NCBI GenBank assembly: GCA_965203535.1
Contig: OZ241897.1
Coordinates: forward strand, 3,286,001-3,350,000
Direction: 5' to 3'
DNA length: 64,000 nt
Source of the DNA: JAJDTT01 sp022827025
GTDB taxonomy: Bacteria > Acidobacteriota > UBA6911 > RPQK01 > JAJDTT01
Of the stretch, positions 1 to 9,263 are shown piece after piece (positions within the stretch are counted from its first letter, which is position 1; each line of letters begins with the position of its first letter). The position numbers were made by a program, and so were the translations under genes. The notes below the pieces were generated by a model. The model was not told where the DNA came from. It made no database searches and saw only the letters and a list, made by a program, of their open reading frames with translations.

Positions 1-2
1 GC

Positions 3-1394
3 AAAGCCCTGATCCCCCTCTCCTTCGCCAGCATGGCCGGCGGAACCCTGACCCTGGTGGGGACATCCACCAATCTGATCGTCAGTTCCGTCGCTGAGAA
101 AGCCGGTCAGGCCCCTTTCGGAATGCTCGAGTTTTTCCCTTTGGGGATCCTGTTGCTGGGCGCCGGACTGATTTACGTCTGCCTTCTCGCCCGGCGCCTT
201 CTGCCCGCCCGCTCCACTCCCGTCTCCCTGGCCGGGAACTACCACATGGGCGCCTACCTGACCGAAGTCCGGGTCCAGGAAAAGTCGAAGCTCGCCGGAA
301 AGACCTGCCTGGAAGTCGGCATGAACAGGACCTACGACATCACGGTCCTCTCAATCCTGAGAGATGGCCAGCATGTGTCCCAGAACATTCGAAACGAGCG
401 TCTCGGCGTCGGCGACATCCTTATCGTCCGCGGCACCGTCGACAACATCTTCCGGCTGCGGACGGAGTTGGGGCTGGCCCTCCTGTCAGACGTCAAGCTC
501 AATGATCGGGAACTGGCCCGGGAGGGTCAGATCATGGCGGAGGGCCTGGTCACCCGCACCAGTTCCCTCCTCGGCAAGACCCTGAAAGATGCCGACTTTC
601 GCCAACACTACCGGGCATTCGTGCTGGCTGTACGCCGCCATGGAGAGATCCTGCGGGACAAGCTGGCGTACATTCCGTTGCAATTTTCCGACACGCTGCT
701 GATGCTGGCGTCACCCGATCGCCTCGACGAGCTGAGGCGGTCCGAGGACCTCATCATCATCTCCGAGGTCGATCTCCACATCAGAAGAGGCCGCCTGTGG
801 TGGCTGGTCCTGGCTTTGATTCCGGTGATGGTGCTGCTGGCCGCCGTGGGCACGATGGAGATTTTGAAGGGTGCGTTTCTGGCGGTGGTGCTACTCCTTT
901 TTCTTGCCATTCTCTCCCCGCAGGAGACCTACCGCTCCATCGACTGGTCGGTAGTCGTCCTGATCGCGTCGTTGATCCCCGTGGGGGAAGCCATGATCGA
1001 GACCGGCACGGCCGGCTACATCGCCGACCAGATCTTGATTGTGGTCTCGTTCTTCGAGGGGTCGGACATCGCCCCTTATGTCGGGGTGGCGCTGATCTAC
1101 CTGGTCACCTGCGTCCTGACTCAGGTGGTGTCCAACGCGGCCACCGCTGTCCTGATGCCGCCGGTGGCCCTGAGCCTGGCCGCCGCCTTGGGCGTGGACG
1201 CGAGGCCCTTTCTGATGGCGACCTGCTTCGCCGCGTCGTCGGCGTTTCTCACTCCCATGGGTTATCAGACCAATCTCATGGTCTATGCTCCGGGCAACTA
1301 CCGGTTTCTGGACTTCACCCGATTCGGCGGTCCCTTGAGTCTGCTTTTCTGGGTCATGGCGACACTGCTCATTCCTCGTTTCTGGCCGTTTTGA
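3..1394 (+). CDS. SLC13-family (DASS-type) permease with two RCK_C domains, 5' end outside window
   Basis: Integral membrane anion/dicarboxylate or sulfate-type transporter; substrate not deducible. The reading frame is open from base 3, so the start lies upstream of the window; 463 residues are visible. The family signature GTLTLVGTSTNLIV lies near the start of the visible part. After one membrane segment come two soluble TrkA_C/RCK_C-like regulatory domains (about visible residues 75-155 and 180-255), then a second block of hydrophobic helices. The C-terminal half has a second asparagine-containing repeat (QVVSNAATAVLMPPVALSLA), as expected for the inverted-repeat fold. It ends 40 bases before the next gene on the same strand. 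Family is confident; substrate is open. Confidence 0.88.
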   Translation, partial: KALIPLSFASMAGGTLTLVGTSTNLIVSSVAEKAGQAPFGMLEFFPLGILLLGAGLIYVCLLARRLLPARSTPVSLAGNYHMGAYLTEVRVQEKSKLAGKTCLEVGMNRTYDITVLSILRDGQHVSQNIRNERLGVGDILIVRGTVDNIFRLRTELGLALLSDVKLNDRELAREGQIMAEGLVTRTSSLLGKTLKDADFRQHYRAFVLAVRRHGEILRDKLAYIPLQFSDTLLMLASPDRLDELRRSEDLIIISEVDLHIRRGRLWWLVLALIPVMVLLAAVGTMEILKGAFLAVVLLLFLAILSPQETYRSIDWSVVVLIASLIPVGEAMIETGTAGYIADQILIVVSFFEGSDIAPYVGVALIYLVTCVLTQVVSNAATAVLMPPVALSLAAALGVDARPFLMATCFAASSAFLTPMGYQTNLMVYAPGNYRFLDFTRFGGPLSLLFWVMATLLIPRFWPF

Positions 1395-1434
1395 GGCGGT
1401 CTCGCCAGCCTTGCGAATTTCCCGGAGGTTCTCG

Positions 1435-3690
1435 ATGCGCATCAGTAGAATATGTGGATTCGGATTTCTGATCCTGTGGTGCGGTTGGCCTCCGGCCGAG
1501 AGCGCGCCGGAGAATCCACCCGGGATCTTGGGGTTTTCCCCCGGCGCGGCCGAGGAGCAGCGGCTCCTGGAATCGAAGATGGACGCCGACCTGGATCCGG
1601 CGCAGATTGAAGCATGGATCCGAAAGCTCAGCTCCCGCCCCCATCATCCGGGCTCTCCCAAGGGCCGGGAAAACGCCGAGTTCATGGTGTCCCTGTTCCG
1701 TTCCTGGGGGTATGAGGCCCGGTTGGACGAGTACCGGATCCTCTTTCCCACACCCAAGCTCCGCCGGTTGGAAATGCTGGAGCCCGAGCCTTTCCGGGCT
1801 CGCCTGCTGGAACCCGCGCTGGCCGAGGATTCCACGTCCGGCCAGACCTCGGAAATTCTGCCCGCCTACAACGCGTACTCGCCGGACGGGGAGGCGACCG
1901 GTCAACTGGTCTACGTCAATTACGGGATCCCGGCCGACTACGAGCAGTTGGAGCGCCGGGGCATACGGGTCAAGGACCGGATCGTCATCGCCCGCTACGG
2001 TGGTTCCTGGAGGGGGCTCAAGCCCAAGCTGGCAGCCGAGCGGGGAGCGCTGGCCTGCATCATCTATTCCGACCCGAAAGAGGACGGGTACTTTCAGGGT
2101 GACGCCTATCCCACGGGTCCGTTTCGAAATGAGGATGGGGTGGAGAGGGGATCGGTGCTCGACATGCCCGTCCATCCCGGGGATCCTCTGACCCCCTTCA
2201 CGGCGGCGACCCAGGACGCCGACCGGTTGTCACGAAGCGAAGCGCCCACCCTGCCTCGAATTCCGGTCCTTCCCATCTCCCATGAAGACGCGCTTCCCCT
2301 GCTCAGCGCGCTGGAGGGTCCGGTGGCTCCCCTTCACTGGCGCGGCGCCCTGCCCATCACCTACCACGTGGGTCCGGGTCCGGCCACGGTGCGCCTCAAG
2401 CTGGAGTTCAACTGGGACCTGGTCCCCGCCTACAACGTCATCGCCCGGCTGGAAGGCCGGGAAGAGCCGGATCAGTGGATCCTCCGCGGGAACCATCATG
2501 ACGCCTGGGTCCACGGAGCCAGGGACCCGCTGAGCGGCATCGCCGCCATGCTGGCCGAGGCCCGGGCGGTGGCCGGCCTGACCGGGGACGGTTGGCGTCC
2601 TCGCCGCAGCATCGTCTACGCCGCCTGGGACGCCGAGGAGCCGGGCCTGATCGGCTCCACCGAGTGGGCGGAGGAATACGCCGGCGAGTTGAAGGAAAAG
2701 GCCGTCGCGTACGTGAACAGCGACTCCAACGGCCGTGGATTCCTGAGTGCCGGAGGCTCCCACAGCCTGGAGACGCTGGTCAACCAGGCGGCGCGGGACG
2801 TCGACGATCCCCAGACGGACCTGAGCGTCCTGCAGCGTTCCCTGGCGCGGCGAACGGTCTCCATCGACCCGCTGCCGCTGGCGCCGGTGGAGCGGGTGAA
2901 GCTGGGAGCCCTGGGATCGGGTTCCGACTACACTCCGTTTCTCCAGCACCTTGGAATCGCCAGTCTGAACCTGGCTTTCGGCGGCGAGTCCGCCCAGGGC
3001 TCCTATCATTCCCTCTACGATTCCTTCGACCATTACCACCGGTTCATGGATCCGGGATACCGGTACGGCGTGGCCCTGGCCCAGGTGGCCGGCAGAATCG
3101 TCCTTCGGATGGCCAACGCCGAGATCCTGCCGTTGGAGTTCACTCACCTCGCCGCGACGCTGGAGGGTTACCTGGCGGAGGTCATGGACCTGGCCGGCGA
3201 AATGCGCCGCGGGACCGAAGCCCTGAACCGTTGGATTCGGGAGGGATACCTGAAGGCGGCGTCGGATCCGACCCGGACCTACGTCCCTCCCGCGCCTCGG
3301 GACGCCGTTCCCTTCTTCAACTTCGCGCCGCTTCGAAACGCCGTGGCGGGCCTTCAGGCCAGCGCCCGCAAGTATGCTCGCGGCTACGGCCGTTTCGCAT
3401 CGGGGGGCGCGCTTCCGGATTCGGAACGGCTGCAGTTGAATCGGATCCTGCTGGGACTGGAGCAGAAGTTCGCACACCCGGAGGGGCTGCCGGGGCGCCC
3501 CTGGTACCGGCATCACATCTATGCGCCGGGTTTCTACACCGGGTACGGCGTCAAGACCCTGCCCGGAGTTCGAGAGGCCATTGAGCAGCGGGATTGGGAA
3601 CAGGTCGAGGTTCAGATCGAACGGACGGCCGGCTTGATCCGGGACTTCTCCGGCGAGGTCGAGCGCGCGGCTCGATTGCTGGCGCCTTGA
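1435..3690 (+). CDS. Exported M28-family zinc peptidase (glutamate carboxypeptidase II-like)
   Basis: Predicted extracytoplasmic di-zinc exopeptidase. I chose ATG 1435 because GGAGG sits six bases upstream; an in-frame TTG at 1411 lacks such a site. The 751-residue protein has a signal peptide, a PA (protease-associated) insert at about residues 150-290, the M28 catalytic core, and a C-terminal transferrin-receptor-like dimerisation region (about 590-740). Zinc and catalytic residues are visible: the His/Asp pair in GNHHDAWVHGARDPLSG (about 354), the Glu pair in WDAEEPGLIGSTEW (about 400), Asp in NSDSNGRG (about 429), and the last His in SYHSLYDSFDHY (about 524). Length and domain order match the PSMA/NAALADase-like subfamily, common in Acidobacteriota. 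Actual substrate unknown. Confidence 0.92.
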   Translation: MRISRICGFGFLILWCGWPPAESAPENPPGILGFSPGAAEEQRLLESKMDADLDPAQIEAWIRKLSSRPHHPGSPKGRENAEFMVSLFRSWGYEARLDEYRILFPTPKLRRLEMLEPEPFRARLLEPALAEDSTSGQTSEILPAYNAYSPDGEATGQLVYVNYGIPADYEQLERRGIRVKDRIVIARYGGSWRGLKPKLAAERGALACIIYSDPKEDGYFQGDAYPTGPFRNEDGVERGSVLDMPVHPGDPLTPFTAATQDADRLSRSEAPTLPRIPVLPISHEDALPLLSALEGPVAPLHWRGALPITYHVGPGPATVRLKLEFNWDLVPAYNVIARLEGREEPDQWILRGNHHDAWVHGARDPLSGIAAMLAEARAVAGLTGDGWRPRRSIVYAAWDAEEPGLIGSTEWAEEYAGELKEKAVAYVNSDSNGRGFLSAGGSHSLETLVNQAARDVDDPQTDLSVLQRSLARRTVSIDPLPLAPVERVKLGALGSGSDYTPFLQHLGIASLNLAFGGESAQGSYHSLYDSFDHYHRFMDPGYRYGVALAQVAGRIVLRMANAEILPLEFTHLAATLEGYLAEVMDLAGEMRRGTEALNRWIREGYLKAASDPTRTYVPPAPRDAVPFFNFAPLRNAVAGLQASARKYARGYGRFASGGALPDSERLQLNRILLGLEQKFAHPEGLPGRPWYRHHIYAPGFYTGYGVKTLPGVREAIEQRDWEQVEVQIERTAGLIRDFSGEVERAARLLAP

Positions 3691-3693
3691 CAG

Positions 3694-5067
3694 TCACGCC
3701 AGGACGTCGTGGAGGACCTTGCCTCCCACGTCGGTGAGGCGGAAGTCCCTCCCGCTGTAACGAAAGGTCAATCGGGTGTGGTCCAAGCCCAGGAGATGCA
3801 GGATCGTGGCATGCAGGTCGTTGGGATGGACCCGGTTTTCCACGGCCTTGTATCCGAAATCGTCGGTGGCGCCGTAGGTGCAGCCGCCACGGATTCCACC
3901 GCCGGCCAGGAGCGTGCTGTAACCGTGCACGTTGTGGTCGCGCCCCTTTCCGATCTTCTCCAGGCCGCTGTTCTGGATCATGGGCGTGCGGCCGAACTCG
4001 CTGCCGACCATGACCAGGGTCTCCTCGAACAGGCCCCGTGACTTCAGGTCCCGGATCAGGGCGGCGATGGGACCGTCGGCCACCTGGGCGTGGCGGCGGT
4101 GGTCCTGGATGTCGTCGTGGCTGTCCCAAGGCTGGGAGCTTCCGTAGAAGACCTGGACCATGCGAACCCCCTGCTCCACCAGGCGAAGGGCCATGAGGCA
4201 GCCGCGGCCGAAGTCGCTGTCGCCGTAGCGGGATCGTGTGGACTCCGGCTCCCGGGTGATGTCGAAGACGTGGGGCACTTCCATCTGCATCCGGAAGGCC
4301 ACTTCCATGGCGGCGATTCCGGACTCCAGTTCCGGCTGGTGACCGAGCCGTCCCAGGTAGGAGCGGTTGAGTCGGGACAGCAGAGCCAACTGCCGCTCCT
4401 GCTCGCCGGGGAGCAACTTCTGGTTCCGAACGTTCCGGACCAGCTTTTCCGGCGACGTCTCGTTGTTGCGGACGTGGGTCCCCTGGTAGGTGTTGGGAAG
4501 GAAGCCGGAGGACCAGAGGGGAGGGCCTACGATGGGATAGCCCGGGCACAACACCACGAACCCGGGCAGGTTCTCGTTCTCGGAGCCCAGTCCGTAGGTG
4601 ATCCACGAACCCATGGAGGGGTGACCGGGGAGCTGATGCCCGCAGCTCATGAGGAGCAGGGAGGGCTCGTGATTGCCGATGTCCGAATGCATGGAGCGGA
4701 TGACGCAGAAGTCGTCGATGGAATCGCCCACTTGCGAGAAGATCTCCGAGACCGGGATTCCGCTCTCGCCGCAGCGGCGAAAGCGAAACGGAGATCTCAT
4801 CAGGGTTCCCGAGGCCCGGTCGGTCCTGACCTTGGGGCCGGGTAGCGGATCGCCGTCGTGCCGGGCCAGCGCCGGTTTGGGGTCGAAAGTATCCACCTGG
4901 GAGAGCCCGCCATTGAGGAACAGAAAGATGACGTGCTTGGCCTTGGGTGGAAAATGGGGTGCCTGGCGAGACAGGGGCCGGTCGCCGGAAGGGCCGGCCA
5001 GCAGGCTGGACATTCCCACCGTGCCGAACCCGGTCCCCATGAGGGACAGCATTTCACGTCGGTTCAT
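3694..5067 (-). CDS. DUF1501 family protein with Tat-type signal
   Basis: A 457-residue DUF1501 protein, an alkaline-phosphatase/sulfatase-fold relative of unknown substrate. The start at 5067 (MNRREMLSLMGTG) is chosen because GGGAGGAG precedes it by six bases; the frame is open 21 bases further up without support. The N-terminus carries a twin arginine followed by a hydrophobic stretch, so Tat export is likely. Family blocks are visible, such as FLFLNGGLSQVDTFDPKP, SCGHQLPGHPSMGSW, QPWDSHDDIQDHRRH and GSEFGRTPMIQ. It lies 84 bases downstream of the PSD1 gene on the same strand, the arrangement normally seen for these two families in Planctomycetota and Acidobacteriota, which suggests a joint extracellular role. 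Its stop converges on the M28 gene three bases away. Confidence 0.92.
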   Translation of the reverse strand: MNRREMLSLMGTGFGTVGMSSLLAGPSGDRPLSRQAPHFPPKAKHVIFLFLNGGLSQVDTFDPKPALARHDGDPLPGPKVRTDRASGTLMRSPFRFRRCGESGIPVSEIFSQVGDSIDDFCVIRSMHSDIGNHEPSLLLMSCGHQLPGHPSMGSWITYGLGSENENLPGFVVLCPGYPIVGPPLWSSGFLPNTYQGTHVRNNETSPEKLVRNVRNQKLLPGEQERQLALLSRLNRSYLGRLGHQPELESGIAAMEVAFRMQMEVPHVFDITREPESTRSRYGDSDFGRGCLMALRLVEQGVRMVQVFYGSSQPWDSHDDIQDHRRHAQVADGPIAALIRDLKSRGLFEETLVMVGSEFGRTPMIQNSGLEKIGKGRDHNVHGYSTLLAGGGIRGGCTYGATDDFGYKAVENRVHPNDLHATILHLLGLDHTRLTFRYSGRDFRLTDVGGKVLHDVLA

Positions 5068-5151
5068 GTTGGACTCCTCCCAGGACAACGGTACGGGAAC
5101 CTTACCGGATTGTCAGTACCGCGCCCTTCATTTCCGGTGAGTTCGGCCATC

Positions 5152-7851
5152 TCAGTTCACCGAGCTGAACTCGCTGGACGCCAGCAACATCTGGGCGTAC
5201 TTGGGCCAGGGATCCTTTTCTCCCTCCAGATATTCGAGCCCCATGCGGATCTCTGACGGATCGGGGGGGCGCCCGTACAGCAATTGGTAGGCCCGGCGGA
5301 TCCGGGCCCGGTTCCCCTGGGGAGACTCTCTGGCCAGGCGGCCGGCCAGGGCTTTCGCCTGCTCCATGACAAAGGGGCTGTTCAGGAAAAAGAGCCGCTG
5401 CATGGGACCCACGGTCACGGCGCGCCGGCCGCTGTGGGCATTGGGATCGGGAAAATCGAACAGCGCCATGGCCCGGTCGGGCTGAGTCCGGCTGACGGTG
5501 GCGTACAGGGCACGGCGCCGGTGCTTTTCGTCCAGCGGATTCGGCGGTCCGCCCGGCGTCCGGTCCAGACTTCCCGAGACGGCCAGGATCGTGTCCCGCA
5601 AGGCTTCCGCATCCAGCCTCTGAATCGGGTTCATTCGCCACAGAAACCGGTTCTGAGGATCCTTCTCGAAATTCTGCTCGTGGTGGCGGCTGCTCCGGGC
5701 ATAGGTGGCCGACAGCATGATCTCCTTGTGGAGTTGCTTGACGGACCACCCGCTGCGAATGAAGCGTGACGCCAGATAGTCCAGCAGCCGGGGATGGCTG
5801 GCCGGTTCTCCCAATCTCCCCAGATTGCTCGGCGTCGAGATGAGTCCCCGCCCGAAGTGATGCTGCCAGATCCGATTGACCATGACCCGCGCGGTCAAAG
5901 GGTTCCGGGGATCGGCGATGGCCCTGGCCAACTCCAGGCGCCCGCTTCCCTCCTTGAAGGGTTTCGGCGTCCCCTGGCTCAGAATGTGGAGAAACCTTCG
6001 CGGAGCCACGTCCCCCAGGTTCTTGTTGTCGCCCCGGATGGCAATTTGAAGGTCCTTCGGTTTCTCCCGGTCCTGGTAGATGTGGAGAAACGGATAGGGC
6101 TCGGGAGCCGAATCCTCCAGGCGCTTCAGTTCGGCGCGCATCCGATCCAGATGACCCTTCCAGACCGGGCTGAGGAAGCGGTCGATCTCCAGCCCCTCTT
6201 CCGCACCGTAGTAGAAGACACCGCCCGGGAACCGGAAGCTCCCTCTGGGATGAGGCTCCGCCGCCAGATCCCTCCACAGGTACCACTTCTCCAGGTCGAG
6301 GAACTCCAGGTTGGTGAACTGGCGGGTGCCCTGGTCGGCGACCCCTTTGGCCCCGCCCAACTTCACGTAGTTCCGGTCTTCGATGGCCTTCTTCTCGGCG
6401 TGGACCGCCAGCACCGTGTCCTGGAAGCGGCGGGAGAGATCGCTCACCTGCTGGAGAGTTCCTCCCTGGCCTCCAAGCTCTTCCCACTCACGCAGGTAGG
6501 GGTGTTCCAGGTCCGTTCGGCCCAGGTACTTGACCCACCGCTCCAGGATCTCCGAGTCCAGTTCGGCCGGCGGCGTCTGCGGATTCTCGTTCATCGCCTT
6601 CCAGGCGGCCACCATGTAGTCGGAGGTCTGTCCCATCAGGATTTCCGACAGTTGCTTCGACTGCGCCTTGATGAAGGCCTGAATCGCCTCCTTCCGGGCG
6701 TTGATCCGCTCCTGGCTCTGCTTGTAGGCCTCGACGACGGGGTCGGCCACCAAAGGGTGTTCCGCGGCTTTGCTGCTGCTGAACACACCCTTCAGGGAAT
6801 AGAAGTCCTGGGTGGGGATGGGGTCGTACTTGTGGTCGTGACAGCGGGCGCAGCCCACGGTCAATCCCAGAAAAGTCCGGGCCGTCACGTCCACCAGATC
6901 GTCAAGGTTGGGCGCGATGGCGAGAAAGCCCAGGCCCGCCAGCAACTCCTCCCGGCTTTCGACGGGCAGTTGATCGGCCGCCACCTGGGCCAGGATGAAT
7001 CGATCGTAGGGCAGGTCCCGGTTGAAAGCCTCGACGACCCAATCCCGGTACCGGAAGGCGTTGGGATAGGGAGTGTCCGTCCGCGCTCCCAATCTGCCGT
7101 CGGAATAGCGGGCCAGGTCCAGCCAGTGGCGGCCCCAGCGCTCTCCATAGTGCCGGGACGCGAGGAGGCGCTCCACGACCCGGGAGAAGGCATCCGGGGA
7201 GGTGTCGGCGACGAAGTCCTCTACCTCTTCGGGCGTGGGTGGAAGTCCGATCAGGTCGAAGCTGGCTCTCCGGATGAGAGTTCGCCTGTCGGCGGACCCG
7301 ACGGGAGCCAGACCCTCCTTTCCCAGCCGGTCCAGGACGAAATAGTCGATGGCGTTTCCCGGCCTGGAGGCATCCCCCGCGTCGGGAGGATCGGTTTCCT
7401 GCAGCGGCCGCAGAGACCAGAAGGCCCGCTGCTCCGGCGTGACCGTGTAGGTGGCTGCCGGATTTGAGGCGATCAACTTGCCGCCGGTGTCCGGCCAGAC
7501 GGCGCCGGCGTCGATCCAACTGCGCAGATCCTCGACATTCCGGTCGCTGAGCTTTCCCTGGGGAGGCATCTGCAGCCGATCGTGGGTGTGGGAGACGACC
7601 CGGACCAGTAGGCTGCCGGCAGAGTTTCCGGGCCTGATGGCCGGCCCGGAACTTCCCCCGCGAACCAGTCCCTCCCGCGAATCCAGCCGCAGATCTCCCT
7701 TGCGGGCGCTGGTGTGACAGGCATAGCAGTTTTCGGCCAGCAGGGGCCGAATGCGCATCTCGAAGAACTCGGCCGCGGCCGGATCGGAGCCGAACAAGGG
7801 CAGAGCCGGCCCCAGCAGGACGCCGACTGAGAGTAAGACCCGATTGATCAT
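5152..7851 (-). CDS. PSD1 and planctomycete-cytochrome-domain protein (DUF1549/DUF1553)
   Basis: An 899-residue exported protein. From the N-terminus: a signal peptide (MINRVLLSVGVLLGPALPLF), a cytochrome-c-like PSCyt1 segment with the heme-binding CYACH motif, a DUF1549 (PSCyt2) block from about residue 160 that contains a second CxxCH (CARCHDHKYDPIPTQDFY), a variable central region, and a C-terminal DUF1553 (PSD1) block. The presence of two heme motifs suggests a periplasmic redox role, but the family has no firm biochemical assignment. ATG 7851 is used; the frame also allows a TTG at 7866, and neither has a good ribosome site. Followed by the DUF1501 gene, its usual partner. Confidence 0.92.
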   Translation of the reverse strand: MINRVLLSVGVLLGPALPLFGSDPAAAEFFEMRIRPLLAENCYACHTSARKGDLRLDSREGLVRGGSSGPAIRPGNSAGSLLVRVVSHTHDRLQMPPQGKLSDRNVEDLRSWIDAGAVWPDTGGKLIASNPAATYTVTPEQRAFWSLRPLQETDPPDAGDASRPGNAIDYFVLDRLGKEGLAPVGSADRRTLIRRASFDLIGLPPTPEEVEDFVADTSPDAFSRVVERLLASRHYGERWGRHWLDLARYSDGRLGARTDTPYPNAFRYRDWVVEAFNRDLPYDRFILAQVAADQLPVESREELLAGLGFLAIAPNLDDLVDVTARTFLGLTVGCARCHDHKYDPIPTQDFYSLKGVFSSSKAAEHPLVADPVVEAYKQSQERINARKEAIQAFIKAQSKQLSEILMGQTSDYMVAAWKAMNENPQTPPAELDSEILERWVKYLGRTDLEHPYLREWEELGGQGGTLQQVSDLSRRFQDTVLAVHAEKKAIEDRNYVKLGGAKGVADQGTRQFTNLEFLDLEKWYLWRDLAAEPHPRGSFRFPGGVFYYGAEEGLEIDRFLSPVWKGHLDRMRAELKRLEDSAPEPYPFLHIYQDREKPKDLQIAIRGDNKNLGDVAPRRFLHILSQGTPKPFKEGSGRLELARAIADPRNPLTARVMVNRIWQHHFGRGLISTPSNLGRLGEPASHPRLLDYLASRFIRSGWSVKQLHKEIMLSATYARSSRHHEQNFEKDPQNRFLWRMNPIQRLDAEALRDTILAVSGSLDRTPGGPPNPLDEKHRRRALYATVSRTQPDRAMALFDFPDPNAHSGRRAVTVGPMQRLFFLNSPFVMEQAKALAGRLARESPQGNRARIRRAYQLLYGRPPDPSEIRMGLEYLEGEKDPWPKYAQMLLASSEFSSVN

Positions 7852-7866
7852 GGAGTTAAGCGCCAA

Positions 7867-8203
7867 GTTACCAATGGCCGGAAGAAACTGTCAACGTCCG
7901 GGAAGCGGGACTTTCGCCGTTCGCAGGGGCGACCCCCGAGCAGGGCGCGGCCCGTCGTCCCGCCCATCGGATTTTCTCCGTTCGTAGGGGCGACCCTTGT
8001 GGTCGCCCTCCGGCTGCCGGCAACCGGGATCGACCGGGGGCAATCCCTGATTCTCATGCCATGTCCCGGCGGTCGACCGGGTCCGGGCAGGTTCCGACCG
8101 AAGAGGGCACCCACAAGGGTCGCCCCTACGGTCGGGGAGAGGTGTGAAAGGGGGTAACGGAAGTGTGAGAGGGCGAGGACCAGGACCCGGTGGAAAATGC
8201 GGG
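7867..8203. other. Intergenic gap (337 bp) made mostly of palindromic repeat
   Basis: No gene is seen here. The gap holds a full copy of the R2 palindromic repeat (7984-8130). A second, partial copy of the repeat's left end lies at 7918-7934: both read CGTTCGnAGGGGCGACCC. That suggests repeated insertion or duplication at this spot. The flanking genes transcribe away on one side (PSD1, minus) and towards it on the other (serine acetyltransferase, minus). Confidence 0.6.
7984..8130. repeat. R2 palindromic repeat, copy 1
   Basis: The left arm is GTAGGGGCGACCCTTGTGGT followed by CGCCC, itself a hairpin (GGGGCGACC...GGTCGCCC). The right arm ends GGCACCCACAAGGGTCGCCC followed by CTACG and is nearly the reverse complement of the left. 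The spacer between arms is variable. Other copies are at 28080-28169 and 59910-60027, with a half copy at 21328-21355. Confidence 0.75.
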
Positions 8204-9118
8204 TCAAACCGCGGCGGTGATCCGAAGTTTGGGAACCCTCACCATGACCTTGGACCCGGGAGGCACGCTGCTGATGATCCAGACGTTGCCCCCGATGATG
8301 GAGTCCCGGCCGATGATCGTGTTGCCGCCCAGAATCGTGGCCCCGGAATAGATGACCACGTTGTCCTCGATGGTGGGATGGCGTTTCTTTCCACGGGCCG
8401 CCGCCGCCCCTTCGGGAAAGCTCAGTGCGCCCAGAGTCACGCCCTGATAGAGCTTGACGTTCTCGCCGATCTCGGTGGTTTCGCCGATGACGACGCCGGT
8501 GCCGTGGTCGATGAAGAAGCGGCGTCCGATTCGGGCGCCCGGGTGAATGTCGATTCCGGTTTCGTGATGGGCGTATTCGGTCATGATCCTGGGGATCAGC
8601 GGGACGTTCAGAAGGGTCAGCTCGTGGGCGACCCGATAGATGGTGACGGCCTTCATGCAGGGGTAGCTGAAGATGATCTCGTGGTTGCTCTGGGCCGCCG
8701 GGTCGCCGTCCATGGCGGCCTCCAGGTCCAGTCCCAACAGCCGTCGAAGTCGCGGAAAAGTCTTCAGGAAAAGGAGGCAGATGTCATCCGCGGTTCTCCC
8801 GACCCTCTCCGGGTCCGGGCCGGATTCAAGCACGAGGGCTTTGCAGATCTCCTTCGAGAGCCGCTGATACACCTCGTCGACCAAGCCGCTCACGTACTCT
8901 TCCACGCTCTCTTGGGTGACCGATTGGTGCCCGAAGTACCCGGGGAAGAGAATCATCCGGATCTTTCCCAGGACGTCGACGACGACCCGCTGACTGGGAA
9001 GAGGCGTCTCCCCCAAATGCTGGTGCTTCAGACGGCTGTCCCGGTAGGTGGCAGCGATCTCGTCGATGACTCTGGGAAGAGCTCGGCGGCCTCGCGAACT
9101 GCTGCTTTTGGAATTCAT
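8204..9118 (-). CDS. cysE: Serine O-acetyltransferase
   Basis: Makes O-acetylserine from serine and acetyl-CoA, the first committed step of cysteine synthesis, in the cytoplasm. The 304-residue protein starts at MNSKSSSSRG (ATG 9118); the open frame continues upstream over the acyl-CoA dehydrogenase start but that part is a shadow. The helical N-terminal domain is followed by the left-handed beta-helix of hexapeptide repeats, with the classic stretch GIDIHPGARIGRRFFIDHGT and then GVVIGETTEIGENVKLYQGV. The long N-terminal domain resembles the EpsC/SAT subgroup rather than short CysE. It is divergent from the acyl-CoA dehydrogenase, with 145 bases between the two starts. Confidence 0.93.
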   Translation of the reverse strand: MNSKSSSSRGRRALPRVIDEIAATYRDSRLKHQHLGETPLPSQRVVVDVLGKIRMILFPGYFGHQSVTQESVEEYVSGLVDEVYQRLSKEICKALVLESGPDPERVGRTADDICLLFLKTFPRLRRLLGLDLEAAMDGDPAAQSNHEIIFSYPCMKAVTIYRVAHELTLLNVPLIPRIMTEYAHHETGIDIHPGARIGRRFFIDHGTGVVIGETTEIGENVKLYQGVTLGALSFPEGAAAARGKKRHPTIEDNVVIYSGATILGGNTIIGRDSIIGGNVWIISSVPPGSKVMVRVPKLRITAAV

Positions 9119-9263
9119 GGACCTGACCCGTCGCAAACAGTCTACTACGGCGCCGCGATTGCTGTCAGGACGGCGCCGGGAGACCGTCGTGGCACGGCCG
9201 CGGCCCCGAGCGGACGGTTGGGTCGAGCTGCTGCCGGCCTTGTCAGGATAAGGGGGTCTGACT